Source: Pseudomonas sp. RGM2987 (lineage in GTDB: Bacteria; Pseudomonadota; Gammaproteobacteria; Pseudomonadales; Pseudomonadaceae). From it: DNA of 64,000 nt. A program made the translations under genes and the position numbers. The notes under the pieces were generated by a model. That model saw nothing but the letters and a program-made list of their open reading frames with translations. It searched no databases and had not been told where the DNA came from. The stretch covers positions 62,001 to 126,000 of the forward strand of contig NZ_JALJDX010000221.1 of NCBI RefSeq assembly GCF_022952855.1, read 5' to 3'. Shown piece after piece: positions 1 to 6,482 of the stretch (the stretch's first letter is position 1; the number at the start of each line of letters is the position of its first letter).

Positions 1-17
1 CCTGAAAGCCGTAACTC

Positions 18-374
18 TCAGGTGGCGGGCGCGGTTGGGGTGTAGCGTTTCCAGGCATTCGCCTGTTTGCCAATTGAGGTGGTTACCTCGATAGCTTTGG
101 CGTGCTGCGGGACACTGATGAATCGACTGTCCTTGAACAACCTCATCAGGAACTCGATCACTTGGACCTTCTCAACCAGCGAGGTCAGGTGTGGATGCTT
201 GTCCCGGGTCGAGTTGGCCCGGGCAATCAGCATCAGGACATCGATGCACTCATCAATCACCCGCTTGCCGAGTGACTGTTTCAGATCGCGGGGAATGTTT
301 CGTGTCAGGTTCGTAGCCATCTGAAGCAGGCCCATTGAAACCTGATAAATCTGCAACTCCGTGTGCATCGCCAT
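18..374 (-). CDS. avd: Avd-like DGR accessory protein
   Basis: About 118 residues, mostly helical, with repeated basic and hydrophobic heptads and no catalytic motif. The size and composition fit the four-helix-bundle Avd (accessory variability determinant) that binds the DGR reverse transcriptase and its template RNA. The start is ATG at 374, with AAGGAGG eight bases upstream. It is the last minus-strand gene seen, directly downstream of a target gene that ends in a variable repeat. This is the target-avd-(template repeat)-(RT) order of classical DGRs, so the missing parts should lie left of position 1. The assignment rests on context plus general helical character; it has not been shown by alignment. 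Confidence 0.72.
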   Translation of the reverse strand: MAMHTELQIYQVSMGLLQMATNLTRNIPRDLKQSLGKRVIDECIDVLMLIARANSTRDKHPHLTSLVEKVQVIEFLMRLFKDSRFISVPQHAKAIEVTTSIGKQANAWKRYTPTAPAT

Positions 375-395
375 CGGCGCGCCCTCCTTGGGCAA

Positions 396-413
396 CCGGC
401 CGCAAGCGGCCGG
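396..413. repeat. Perfect GC-rich hairpin just downstream of VR1
   Basis: CCGGCCGCAAGCGGCCGG forms an 8-bp perfect inverted repeat (7 bp with a CAAG loop). It begins about 15 bases after the stop of the first DGR target and lies between that target and avd. No T-run follows on the minus strand, so it does not look like an intrinsic terminator. In the Bordetella phage DGR a hairpin/cruciform of similar stem length just downstream of VR promotes retrohoming; that role is inferred here from position and shape. Confidence 0.65.
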
Positions 414-427
414 ATTAAATAAGCGAA

Positions 428-1048
428 TTAATCAATCAATTGACTGCGGACGGGGCGGACGCGGCACTCGTCGTTCTTGCCGTAGCTGTCCTGAAAGCCA
501 TCATCGAAGCCCATGGTGAATGCGTTGTTGGCGGAGCGCTGCGAAGATGACCAGTAGGCGCGATCCTGGAACGCCTCGGGGCTGCCCTCGCGAAAGGCTT
601 CGACGCTGGTCTGGGTTGGCGATTCAGCGCTGTACAGCTGGCCCACAGGCTCACTGTTCGGGTTGTCACCGCTGCGACCGTATTCCCAATTCGCTTCGGT
701 GGTCGGCTTGAAGTGGCGGTATTGCAGCTCCTGAACATCCCGCGCCGGGATCGCCCAGTCGGTGAAGCCGCCGATGTCCAGCACCAGGACCTTCTGTGCC
801 AGCTCACTGCCAGCGGCTGCCATAGCCTCGGTGTTGGCCCGGCTGTTGGTGAAGCTGTCGGCGCCTTCGATCTTCTCGCCGTACTTGCCCCAGGCACCAA
901 CCAGCTCATGTTCCGCGCCGGCGGTGATGTTCAGATAGCACTTGCCGGTCTCCGGGTCGCGGGTGATGCCGGAGAAGAACCCGCCGCCGAAGGGCTGGCC
1001 GATTTCCGGGATGGTCACTGCTGGGATTGCTTGAGCTGCTGCGGACAT
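428..1048 (-). CDS. DGR target protein 1, DUF1566 / C-type-lectin-like
   Basis: 206 residues. The body matches the phage DUF1566 pattern (IGGFTDW, then RHFKPTTEANW and SGDNPNSEPVG). The C-terminus YWSSSQRS ... RVRPVR is the C-type-lectin-like fold used by many DGR targets. Its last ~38 codons are variable repeat VR1. A longer reading frame exists, but ATG at 1048 is preceded by AAGAGGAAAG, and a terminator hairpin at 1080-1093 lies upstream of it, so 1048 is preferred. No signal peptide is seen. It probably acts as a ligand-binding display protein; the ligand is unknown. It is the target closest to avd. Confidence 0.85.
   Translation of the reverse strand: MSAAAQAIPAVTIPEIGQPFGGGFFSGITRDPETGKCYLNITAGAEHELVGAWGKYGEKIEGADSFTNSRANTEAMAAAGSELAQKVLVLDIGGFTDWAIPARDVQELQYRHFKPTTEANWEYGRSGDNPNSEPVGQLYSAESPTQTSVEAFREGSPEAFQDRAYWSSSQRSANNAFTMGFDDGFQDSYGKNDECRVRPVRSQLID
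444..556 (-). repeat. DGR variable repeat VR1
   Basis: 113 bp, aligned without gaps to VR2 and VR3. Ten codons differ among the copies. All ten keep C (nine codons) or T (one codon) at position 3 and vary only at positions 1 and 2, as expected if the template has AAC, AAT or TAC there. The end nearest the stop codon is an invariant GC-rich block (CGCGTCCGCCCCGTCCGCAG in coding sense), which resembles an IMH homing-initiation site. Confidence 0.88.
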
Positions 1049-1070
1049 GGTCTTTCCTCTTTTCGAAGGC

Positions 1071-1093
1071 AACAAAAAAGGCGCTGCTGCGCC
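1071..1093 (-). terminator. Intrinsic terminator between targets 2 and 1
   Basis: On the minus strand GGCGC-AGCA-GCGCC is followed by TTTTTTGTT. It lies after target gene 2 and just before the Shine-Dalgarno sequence of target gene 1. It should therefore reduce readthrough from the early operon into target 1 and avd, unless transcription is antiterminated or restarts. Confidence 0.7.
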
Positions 1094-1126
1094 CCGGTGC
1101 CGGATCAAGAGCGGATGAATGAAGGA

Positions 1127-1732
1127 TTAAATAAAGAATCTGCGGACGGGGCGGACGCGGAACTCGTTGTGCTTGCCGTAGTAGTGCTGACCGCCATCAT
1201 CGAAGTACATGAAGAATGCGGTGTCGGCGGAGCGCTGCGAACTCGACCAGTACCAGGTGTCCTTGGCGAATAGGTCGGGCACATTCACCCAGCAGTGGTA
1301 CAGCTCGGCACAGGCCGGCAGGTAGAAGTCGCTGTGCCCGTCAGCCTCATGCGCAGCGCAGGCACTGGCGGCCGGGTAAACCGTTTCCTCGTAGCACATG
1401 AGGTCGGTGTTGAGGTTCCCGTTCGTTTTGCTGGTGCTGACCAGGTCAATGCCGCGACCACCCCACTCATGGTTACCCACGTCTTCCTTGGCGACGATCA
1501 GGTAGTGCGCCGGCACATCGCCGCGAGCCGCTACCAGGCCAGCGTTGTACCCGCCTTGGCCGGGCCAGTACTCACCCAGTCCAGGGATGGCGGTGGGCTC
1601 GACCTGCTGCACGTTGGCTGCTGGCGGGAGAGAGCCTGCGAGTAGGGTGGCGATTGCAATCTCTGCCAGCCTTGGGCGGGCCACTTTGAAGTGAATGCCA
1701 TTGTGTTCCAGTTTCACCATTTCGGCTTTCAT
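1127..1732 (-). CDS. DGR target protein 2, DUF1566 / C-type-lectin-like
   Basis: 201 residues. An N-terminal ~45-residue segment (KAEMVKLEHNGIHFKVARP) is followed by a DUF1566-type body containing GLGEYWPGQGGYNAG, YLIVAKED and SDFYLPACAEL, then YWSSSQRS...RVRPVR. The last 38 codons are VR2. The body is closer to target 3 (GEYW-GQGG motif, LYLP/FYLPA-SEL) than to target 1. The start at 1732 has GAGG seven bases upstream. Cys, Tyr and aromatic residues occupy the variable positions, typical of binding surfaces. It is probably diversified by the same RT as targets 1 and 3. Confidence 0.83.
   Translation of the reverse strand: MKAEMVKLEHNGIHFKVARPRLAEIAIATLLAGSLPPAANVQQVEPTAIPGLGEYWPGQGGYNAGLVAARGDVPAHYLIVAKEDVGNHEWGGRGIDLVSTSKTNGNLNTDLMCYEETVYPAASACAAHEADGHSDFYLPACAELYHCWVNVPDLFAKDTWYWSSSQRSADTAFFMYFDDGGQHYYGKHNEFRVRPVRRFFI
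1140..1252 (-). repeat. DGR variable repeat VR2
   Basis: 113 bp, collinear with VR1 and VR3. The variable codons read GAC, ACC, TTC, TAC, GGT, CAC, TAC, CAC, AAC, TTC, all ending in C or T like the corresponding codons of the other copies. Three further differences from VR1/VR3 lie at the 5' edge (WSSS codons), perhaps marking the limit of the homing tract. Confidence 0.86.
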
Positions 1733-1758
1733 GGGGTTTCCTCGGGTTGGGAACAGAA

Positions 1759-2070
1759 TTATTCGTCGTGACAGATGCGAAGGGCTTCGCGGTCGAAGGC
1801 CAACTTCAATTTCCGCGACACGTTTTCGGGTATCACGTATTCGTGTCGCGGCGGGGCGAAGAATTGCGCCGAACCTTTCGGGCCAAGCGCATGCAGATGA
1901 TGCAAGGCCAGGGTCATTGCTTCGCCCTGTTCCTCGATCTGGTGCCAGGCCATCAGGTCAGCCAGTACCTGCCGGGTGCCAGCCATGCAATGCAGCCGGA
2001 TTTCCTCTTCGCCGCGGCTCCTTCGCTTCGCCGCGGTCTTCGCTGATCGGTCTTTCTGCGTTGCCGCCAT
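1759..2070 (-). CDS. Phage hypothetical protein, basic N-terminus
   Basis: 103 residues with a basic amino end (KDRSAKTAAKRRSRGEEE) and a helical middle (VLADLMAWHQIEEQGEAMTLALHHLH). I do not recognise a family with certainty. ATG at 2070 has ACGGAG seven bases upstream. It is co-directional with the early left operon and separated from the next gene by ~75 bp. A 10-bp inverted repeat with a 19-bp spacer (1813-1851) lies inside its 3' half. Confidence 0.7.
   Translation of the reverse strand: MAATQKDRSAKTAAKRRSRGEEEIRLHCMAGTRQVLADLMAWHQIEEQGEAMTLALHHLHALGPKGSAQFFAPPRHEYVIPENVSRKLKLAFDREALRICHDE
1813..1851. repeat. Long-spaced palindrome, copy 1 (CGCGACAC family)
   Basis: CCGCGACACG at 1813-1822 and CGTGTCGCGG at 1842-1851 are perfect inverted arms of 10 bp around a 19-bp spacer. 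The same CGCGACAC...GTGTCGCG arrangement, with 20-bp core spacers, recurs at 11557-11592 and, with one mismatch, at 18504-18539. It is probably a binding site for one protein; the ligand is unknown. Confidence 0.6.
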
Positions 2071-2145
2071 GGCATTTCTCCGTAATTCCGCTGGCCGGCA
2101 GTGCCAGCCAGGTCTGTCGTTTGCGTTGCTGGGTTCGGAAACGTC

Positions 2146-2610
2146 TCACGCTGCTACCTTCACCTGGTTCCAGGCGCCGACGGCTTCGAATATCCGGTAG
2201 GCCTGGGCGTCGTCCAGCGACACCGTGTCGGGTATCGCGATCCAGCCAGACGCCACCAGATGCTGCGGGTTGGCGCTGTCGCGGATCTCGCTGTAGCAGT
2301 GCTCGATCACTTCCTCCAGATGGTCGGAGAGGTACATGCCGTCTGGCGTGACCTCTATCGACTTCAGGTAGCGATTGCCGGTGTGGTCGTCACACAGGGC
2401 GCTGAGGTAGATGGTCCAGCGGTGAGCGATCTCACACACGGCCTGGCCGATCTTTCCGGGCGCGATGTTCTTGAGCGACTTGTAGTTGATCATCCCTTGG
2501 CGGCCGCTGGGGTCGATGTTCACCACCGCTACGTGATTGACCCGGACCAGGGAGCGGCAGGAGCGCTCAACCCTGGCCTTGAGGTTGTTGGGCTTGCGTG
2601 GCTTGCTCAT
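2146..2610 (-). CDS. Phage hypothetical protein
   Basis: 154 residues; basic start (SKPRKPNNLKARVERSCRS), then mixed alpha/beta sequence with no motif that I recognise. ATG at 2610 overlaps the stop of the upstream gene in an ATGA quartet (2607-2610), so the two are translationally coupled. It is part of the early left operon. Confidence 0.72.
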   Translation of the reverse strand: MSKPRKPNNLKARVERSCRSLVRVNHVAVVNIDPSGRQGMINYKSLKNIAPGKIGQAVCEIAHRWTIYLSALCDDHTGNRYLKSIEVTPDGMYLSDHLEEVIEHCYSEIRDSANPQHLVASGWIAIPDTVSLDDAQAYRIFEAVGAWNQVKVAA

Positions 2611-2849
2611 AACGCCTCCGTCATCTTACGCACCGCCCGGCGCTCAGCCAGGGTAAGCTTGCGCGGTTTGCGCTTGAGGACCGTTTCAGGGTCTATTCGG
2701 GTTGAGCGGGCCGGCGGGATTGGGTTGCGCGGCGGGCTTGGCAGTTCGTCTATCTGGCCGCCTGCCGCCAGGAACTGGGCGATTCGATCCGAGATCGCGT
2801 CCGCCTGGGGTCGATTGTGCTCGACCAGGCTGAGGTGGTTGCTGATCAT
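2607..2849 (-). CDS. Small phage protein, basic C-terminus
   Basis: 80 residues from ATG at 2849, which has GAGGT five bases upstream. A longer in-frame extension is rejected because it would run through the upstream gene and lacks a ribosome site. The C-terminal third is rich in Arg and Lys (RKPRKLTLAERRAVRKM), compatible with nucleic-acid contact. Function unknown. Four-base overlap with the following gene. Confidence 0.68.
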   Translation of the reverse strand: MISNHLSLVEHNRPQADAISDRIAQFLAAGGQIDELPSPPRNPIPPARSTRIDPETVLKRKPRKLTLAERRAVRKMTEAL

Positions 2850-2856
2850 GGTGACC

Positions 2857-3420
2857 TCACTTAATGCGTATGGAGCTGTCGCCGCGCTCAAGGTGCGCCC
2901 AGGTCGGCTCCGGCAGGAGTTCCTGCTCGGCGTCTTCGCCAGCGGCAATGCGCTTGCGCACGGCCTCGTTGTGCTCGCGGATCTCCTTGAGTTTTGCGGC
3001 AATGGCAGCTTTATCTGGCGCAAATGTGGTTTTCGGGACGACGTAGTCCTCTGGCAACTCGTCTTCCTTGTCCACGATCACTTTCTCCTTGCCCTGGGCT
3101 AGTGTGATGGTGAACAGCGGACGCTTGATGGATTTGAGGTTGGCTGCCTCCATGTTCCTGCGGAGGTAATCGCTGATCTGCGCCACACTGTTGGTCTTGA
3201 TGCGCTTGAGTTCGGCCAGGCGCTCGATCTCGTTCTCGATCGCAGTGACATCGCTTTCGATATTTCGGCGCAGCATGACGATGTTGTCGGCCTTCACCTC
3301 GAACTCGCCTTGGATCTCGTCCATAGCGTGCTGCAAGGCCTCTTTCAGGCCCTCATCATCGGTGTCGGCCATGCCCTGGAGTTCTGCCAGCTTGCCGGTG
3401 AGTGCGTAGAGTTGAGTCAT
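2857..3420 (-). CDS. Siphovirus Gp157 family protein
   Basis: 187 residues. The opening MTQLYALTGKLAELQGMAD, a central coiled coil (VTAIENEIERLAELKRI) and the later PTFAPDKAAI-like segment match the Gp157 family. This family is carried beside recombination genes in Streptococcus and Pseudomonas siphophages and has been linked to phage resistance. The start codon overlaps the stop of the annealing-protein gene upstream (ATGA at 3417-3420), so the two are co-translated. Confidence 0.85.
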   Translation of the reverse strand: MTQLYALTGKLAELQGMADTDDEGLKEALQHAMDEIQGEFEVKADNIVMLRRNIESDVTAIENEIERLAELKRIKTNSVAQISDYLRRNMEAANLKSIKRPLFTITLAQGKEKVIVDKEDELPEDYVVPKTTFAPDKAAIAAKLKEIREHNEAVRKRIAAGEDAEQELLPEPTWAHLERGDSSIRIK

Positions 3421-4148
3421 GCTGCAGTCTCCTGTTTCGGCTCAGTCAGTTTTTTCCATTCCAAGGAAACCCGGGCTGCGCCTTTCTCGTCCTTGCGCAG
3501 GGTGAGCTGGCGGACGGCCACGTCGTGGATCTTCTTGCGCTCATGCGGCGTTTTCGCGCCTTGCATGTTCTCAATAACCGACTTGATGTAGTCGAGGCGC
3601 TCAAGCTTTTGGCGCTCTTCTTCTTCGACTCTGTTTTCGGCTTTTTCGAGAGCCACCTCATCTCGCACAGCATCGACATACGCGGCGTCGTCGAACAGAC
3701 CCATGTGGATGTCAGCAGCAAAACCGAGCGGCTGAAGGCATTTGCCGATAGCGTCGGTTAGCGATTTTTTGGCAGCTTCCCAGTCAGTGATGATCTTGCC
3801 GCCCTGGAGCAGAACAAATGGTGTATGCCCGTAGTGCTCCACGGTGCACTTCTGGCCGTCTTTTCCCAGATACCAGAGCTGTATCTTGATGGTGTGAAGC
3901 TTGGCGTTGATGATCGGCGCGCTGGGCCATTCCTTCGTTGGAGCCAGAAGCGGAGCACCCTCGTCGAAGCGATCCTCAAGCACTGTCCAGCCCCAGCCCT
4001 CGCCGCACGGGCCGAAAATCTCGGTAGCCTTGCGCATGAGGTAGGTGGGCTTGATGGCGGTGCCTTTGAAGCCGCCCATTCCGGTGAAGTTCTTCGTAGC
4101 GCTCGGGTCGGTCGTGCCGACCTGATCCCAAATTCTGGTGTTGGACAT
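3417..4148 (-). CDS. Putative ssDNA-annealing recombinase (Rad52/Sak-like)
   Basis: 243 residues from ATG at 4148 (GGAGA seven bases upstream); a GTG six codons earlier is less likely. The N-terminal two thirds have the beta-rich layout ending in KKSLTDAIGKCLQPLGFAAD, like the TDA..KAL..LGF segment of phage Rad52/ERF-superfamily annealing proteins. A long charged coiled coil follows (EKAENRVEEEERQKLERLDY). Such proteins pair homologous single strands during phage recombination. The position beside Gp157 supports this; a profile search would settle which SSAP family applies. Confidence 0.62.
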   Translation of the reverse strand: MSNTRIWDQVGTTDPSATKNFTGMGGFKGTAIKPTYLMRKATEIFGPCGEGWGWTVLEDRFDEGAPLLAPTKEWPSAPIINAKLHTIKIQLWYLGKDGQKCTVEHYGHTPFVLLQGGKIITDWEAAKKSLTDAIGKCLQPLGFAADIHMGLFDDAAYVDAVRDEVALEKAENRVEEEERQKLERLDYIKSVIENMQGAKTPHERKKIHDVAVRQLTLRKDEKGAARVSLEWKKLTEPKQETAA

Positions 4149-4190
4149 GACTGTTCTCCGCGCCACCGGAGAGGGGCGCTGTGAAGGGGG

Positions 4191-4520
4191 TTATTGGGTG
4201 GCTTTGGCGATTGCTGCGCGAAGCTGCAGGATTTCCCGGAACTCCATGTCCTCGGCTCGATCGCCAATCCCAGGCACGTAGTCGAACGAGGCAATGAATT
4301 TCGCCCAGGCATCTACCGTTTTTTGTGCGGCGGCCAGAAGGTCAGGCGCGGCGGCCATAAGCCGCGCATCAGCTGTGCGGCGACAGTAGTCTGCAAGGTC
4401 CAAATTAGTTGCTGACAGGACTATCGATGGCTCAAAAGACGCGCCGACGATCTTGATAAAGCCGGGGTAATACCCATCGACCACTTTCCACGGACCGGGC
4501 GTGTGGCTTGATTCAGGCAT
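4191..4520 (-). CDS. Phage early protein with HTPGPW and AAAPDLL motifs
   Basis: 109 residues beginning MPESSHTPGPWKV and containing TADARLMAAAPDLLAAAQ. This combination (HTPGPW at the start, ADARLMAAAPDLL in the middle) is very common in early operons of phages of Gammaproteobacteria; the function has not been established. The conserved motifs make this a confident gene but not a functional assignment. Confidence 0.8.
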   Translation of the reverse strand: MPESSHTPGPWKVVDGYYPGFIKIVGASFEPSIVLSATNLDLADYCRRTADARLMAAAPDLLAAAQKTVDAWAKFIASFDYVPGIGDRAEDMEFREILQLRAAIAKATQ

Positions 4521-4564
4521 GACTAAATCCTTGCCGCGACGTGCGCAGCGCTTGAAGATGTGAG

Positions 4565-4681
4565 TTAGGAGGTGATGCGATCGGCGTAGGCGCTTGCGAG
4601 CATCCAGGCCGTGCAGAGAAGAAGGACGATTGCTGATCCGCGCCAGGTGTAGAGCCTGCGCAGGCGTTGGATTTTGATCAT
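4565..4681 (-). CDS. Very small membrane protein
   Basis: 38 residues: a basic start (MIKIQRLRRLYTWRG) and then one hydrophobic helix (SAIVLLLCTAWMLASAYA). ATG at 4681 overlaps the upstream stop in an ATGA quartet. This coupling is the main reason for calling such a short frame. Single-pass membrane protein of unknown role, first of a run of short overlapping frames. Confidence 0.55.
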   Translation of the reverse strand: MIKIQRLRRLYTWRGSAIVLLLCTAWMLASAYADRITS

Positions 4682-4854
4682 GATGACGGCTCCAGGCTGA
4701 GCAACCTTTCTCCCAGCGTTATGCGAGCGGCTACTTTGTCCCGGTCAACGCCTGTGATACTGGCGATCCCGCCGAGGCTGAGCCCCTGACGCCGAAGCCT
4801 TGCACAGCGTTTGGCGAGTGCCTGCTGGCGCTTCTTGGCGCCTTCGCCGCTCAC
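4678..4854 (-). CDS. Small helix-turn-helix-like protein
   Basis: 58 residues from GTG at 4854, which forms a GTGA overlap with the previous stop; a TTG at 4887 is an alternative. The middle (RLRRQGLSLGGIASITGVDR) reads like a helix-turn-helix: LSLGGIASITGV followed by a basic recognition helix DRDKVAARI. It may bind DNA or simply be a structural early protein. Confidence 0.6.
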   Translation of the reverse strand: MSGEGAKKRQQALAKRCARLRRQGLSLGGIASITGVDRDKVAARITLGERLLSLEPSS

Positions 4855-4967
4855 CGCAGCACCTGGGACAGTTGCGGAATGTCGCAAGCGTGGCGACGGT
4901 CCTGTACCGCGCCGTAGGCAATCATGGTCATGAGCAGGGCGGTGAGGATCCAGGTGATGATCTTCAT
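4851..4967 (-). CDS. Very small membrane protein
   Basis: 38 residues: MKIITWILTALLMTMIAYGA is a short signal-anchor or signal-like hydrophobic stretch, followed by a polar tail with one Cys. It overlaps by four bases the gene on each side. Function unknown. Confidence 0.55.
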   Translation of the reverse strand: MKIITWILTALLMTMIAYGAVQDRRHACDIPQLSQVLR

Positions 4968-5134
4968 GGCCGAGCTCTCACTTCAACACGACCGGCCTTG
5001 ATTGCTGCTGCAAGCTTGGGCGGGAGCTTCGAGACGGGGAGCTCGCGCGGCAGGCCGGCGCCAAGAATGGTCAGGCTCCGCTCGATCTCAGCAATCTGCT
5101 CGTCAATCAACGATTTAACCGGTGCAGTGCTCAT
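4964..5134 (-). CDS. Small phage protein
   Basis: 56 residues, MSTAPVKSLIDEQIAEIERS and onward, acidic helix then basic tail. ATG at 5134 has a perfect AAGGAGG six bases upstream. It is coupled by four-base overlaps to its neighbours at 4964-4967 and 5131-5134. No family recognised. Confidence 0.65.
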   Translation of the reverse strand: MSTAPVKSLIDEQIAEIERSLTILGAGLPRELPVSKLPPKLAAAIKAGRVEVRARP

Positions 5135-5322
5135 GACGCCTCCTTGCGCTGCCTGGTCGGTTTCAGGAGGCGCTTGCAGTAGTGATTGAATTCCTCGACG
5201 GATATGACGCTGCCTTCCATCATGTTGGTGATCATGTGCAGCACGACTTTTTGGGCACCGTCAGGGCTGTCGGGGTGCTCCAGGCTTTCCAGCGCTTCGT
5301 CGATCAGGATGTGAGGGCTCAT
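5131..5322 (-). CDS. Small phage protein
   Basis: 63 residues, acidic N-terminus and basic C-terminus (KRLLKPTRQRKEAS). Predicted all-helical. Four-base overlaps with both neighbours indicate coupled translation. Function not recognised. Confidence 0.65.
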   Translation of the reverse strand: MSPHILIDEALESLEHPDSPDGAQKVVLHMITNMMEGSVISVEEFNHYCKRLLKPTRQRKEAS

Positions 5323-5747
5323 AGTTCGTTGTCCTCTGCCTGGGCGATCAGGGCGTCATCGGCCAGGGGCTCAATAAGGGCCTGTGCGATTTCGCCGATC
5401 TTGCCGAGCGGGTGGTCACTTGGCCCGCGCAGTTCGGCGTAGGCAGTCCTGTCGACCTGGCCCCGCTCGGCAGCCAGCAGCAGATATCCGAGCGCCGGGG
5501 TTCCTACCTCGCCGTCGGCAAGCCTGCCGTTCGCGAACTCATCAATCGCCAGTGCGAGCTGGGCCTGAGTCACACCCTGCGGCTTGCGCATCCGGCGCTG
5601 AAACGAAACGTCGACGCCGAACCGGACAAGCTGCTCGACCGCGTTGTAGATCCATTCCGCCCGGGCAACTTCCTGTGGGCTCTCGCTCACCGGTGGAGGC
5701 AACTGAGCGTCGTAACGCTCCTGGCTGAGTTTCAAAGCTGCGTTCAT
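5319..5747 (-). CDS. Phage hypothetical protein
   Basis: 142 residues. The central stretch PALGYLLLAAERGQVDRTAY and the end PHPLGKIGEIAQALIEP-like segment are helical; no enzymatic motif. The short gap after the preceding gene and its four-base overlap with the next show that it belongs to the leftward early operon. Confidence 0.7.
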   Translation of the reverse strand: MNAALKLSQERYDAQLPPPVSESPQEVARAEWIYNAVEQLVRFGVDVSFQRRMRKPQGVTQAQLALAIDEFANGRLADGEVGTPALGYLLLAAERGQVDRTAYAELRGPSDHPLGKIGEIAQALIEPLADDALIAQAEDNEL

Positions 5748-5768
5748 GGTTGCCTCCAGATCGGCGGG

Positions 5769-5966
5769 TCAGTCGTGGTAGTCAGGCTCGTAGGCGTAAG
5801 AGCTTGGGTTCGGGTGGCTGTGGTTCTCTTCACCGCACACCCGGCATTCCAGATAGCTGCAATCGAAGGTGCCATTCACTACGCCCGGATCGCCGCCCCA
5901 ATCGCTGACAAGTTTCCAGTCATGGTCGACTTCGCCGTCGATGACCTCACATTGCTTATCGCTCAT
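5769..5966 (-). CDS. Small acidic Cys/His protein
   Basis: 65 residues, acidic, with a C-terminal C-x5-C-x2-C cluster (CSYLECRVCGEENHSH) that could hold a metal ion. Aromatic residues are frequent. No family recognised. Part of the early operon. Confidence 0.65.
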   Translation of the reverse strand: MSDKQCEVIDGEVDHDWKLVSDWGGDPGVVNGTFDCSYLECRVCGEENHSHPNPSSYAYEPDYHD

Positions 5967-5987
5967 GGCGACCTCCAGTGTTTGGGG

Positions 5988-6281
5988 TTAGGCGGAGCGG
6001 GCGGCGAGCATGGCGTCGGCCAGCTTGTAAGCTGTGCTGGCGGTTTCGTTCTCGCAGCCATCCATGCCAAGCAGGCACGGAGCGCCTGCGGTTGATATGA
6101 GGCCTTGCAAAGCCTTAGCCGCGAAGTAATCGCGGACGGTCAAGCCGAAACAGGTGCCGTGGCCGCCATACTCGCTGGCCGCAACTGGGAAGGCAGGATT
6201 CTCACCCTCTTCAAGAGCAGCGTTGTATCGATGCTCGGCGCCTTCAATTTGGCGATCCATTTGAGCTGCCATGTATTCCAT
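5988..6281 (-). CDS. Phage early protein with DYFAAKAL motif
   Basis: 97 residues from ATG at 6281 (AGAGGA seven bases upstream); an extension to 6323 has no ribosome site. The middle GLTVRDYFAAKALQGLIS is a motif common to small early phage proteins of unknown role. A coiled N-terminus precedes it. Confidence 0.7.
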   Translation of the reverse strand: MEYMAAQMDRQIEGAEHRYNAALEEGENPAFPVAASEYGGHGTCFGLTVRDYFAAKALQGLISTAGAPCLLGMDGCENETASTAYKLADAMLAARSA

Positions 6282-6323
6282 GACTGAGTCCTCTGTGGTT
6301 GATCCAACAAAACTCGGATGCAC

Positions 6324-6482
6324 TCATCCGATCCGCTGGTTGCCGATGGGCGCGGGGGAGAGAGCTGACGGGTAGAGGCGGGGAAGGATGCAGGCGGCCG
6401 GCACTGCCCGGCATGTATCAGGCCTGACCGCTCGTACCTGAGCAGCCCCGCGATTCACCTGCGATGAAAAGCAATAAACGAA
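6324..6482. other. Noncoding gap downstream of target gene 3
   Basis: About 160 bp without a convincing gene. It includes a weak hairpin GCCGG-N6-CCGGC near 6398-6413, about 70-85 bases beyond the target 3 stop. Nothing as close or strong as the hairpin following VR1 is visible. Confidence 0.5.

Noticed and set aside
713-1273. Long plus-strand frame across DGR target genes
   Set aside because: Antisense to two well-supported genes with conserved DUF1566 motifs; no ribosome site and an unnatural composition.
2101-3102. Long plus-strand frame opposite the left operon
   Set aside because: Opposes several coupled genes including Gp157; high-GC shadow frame without start signal.
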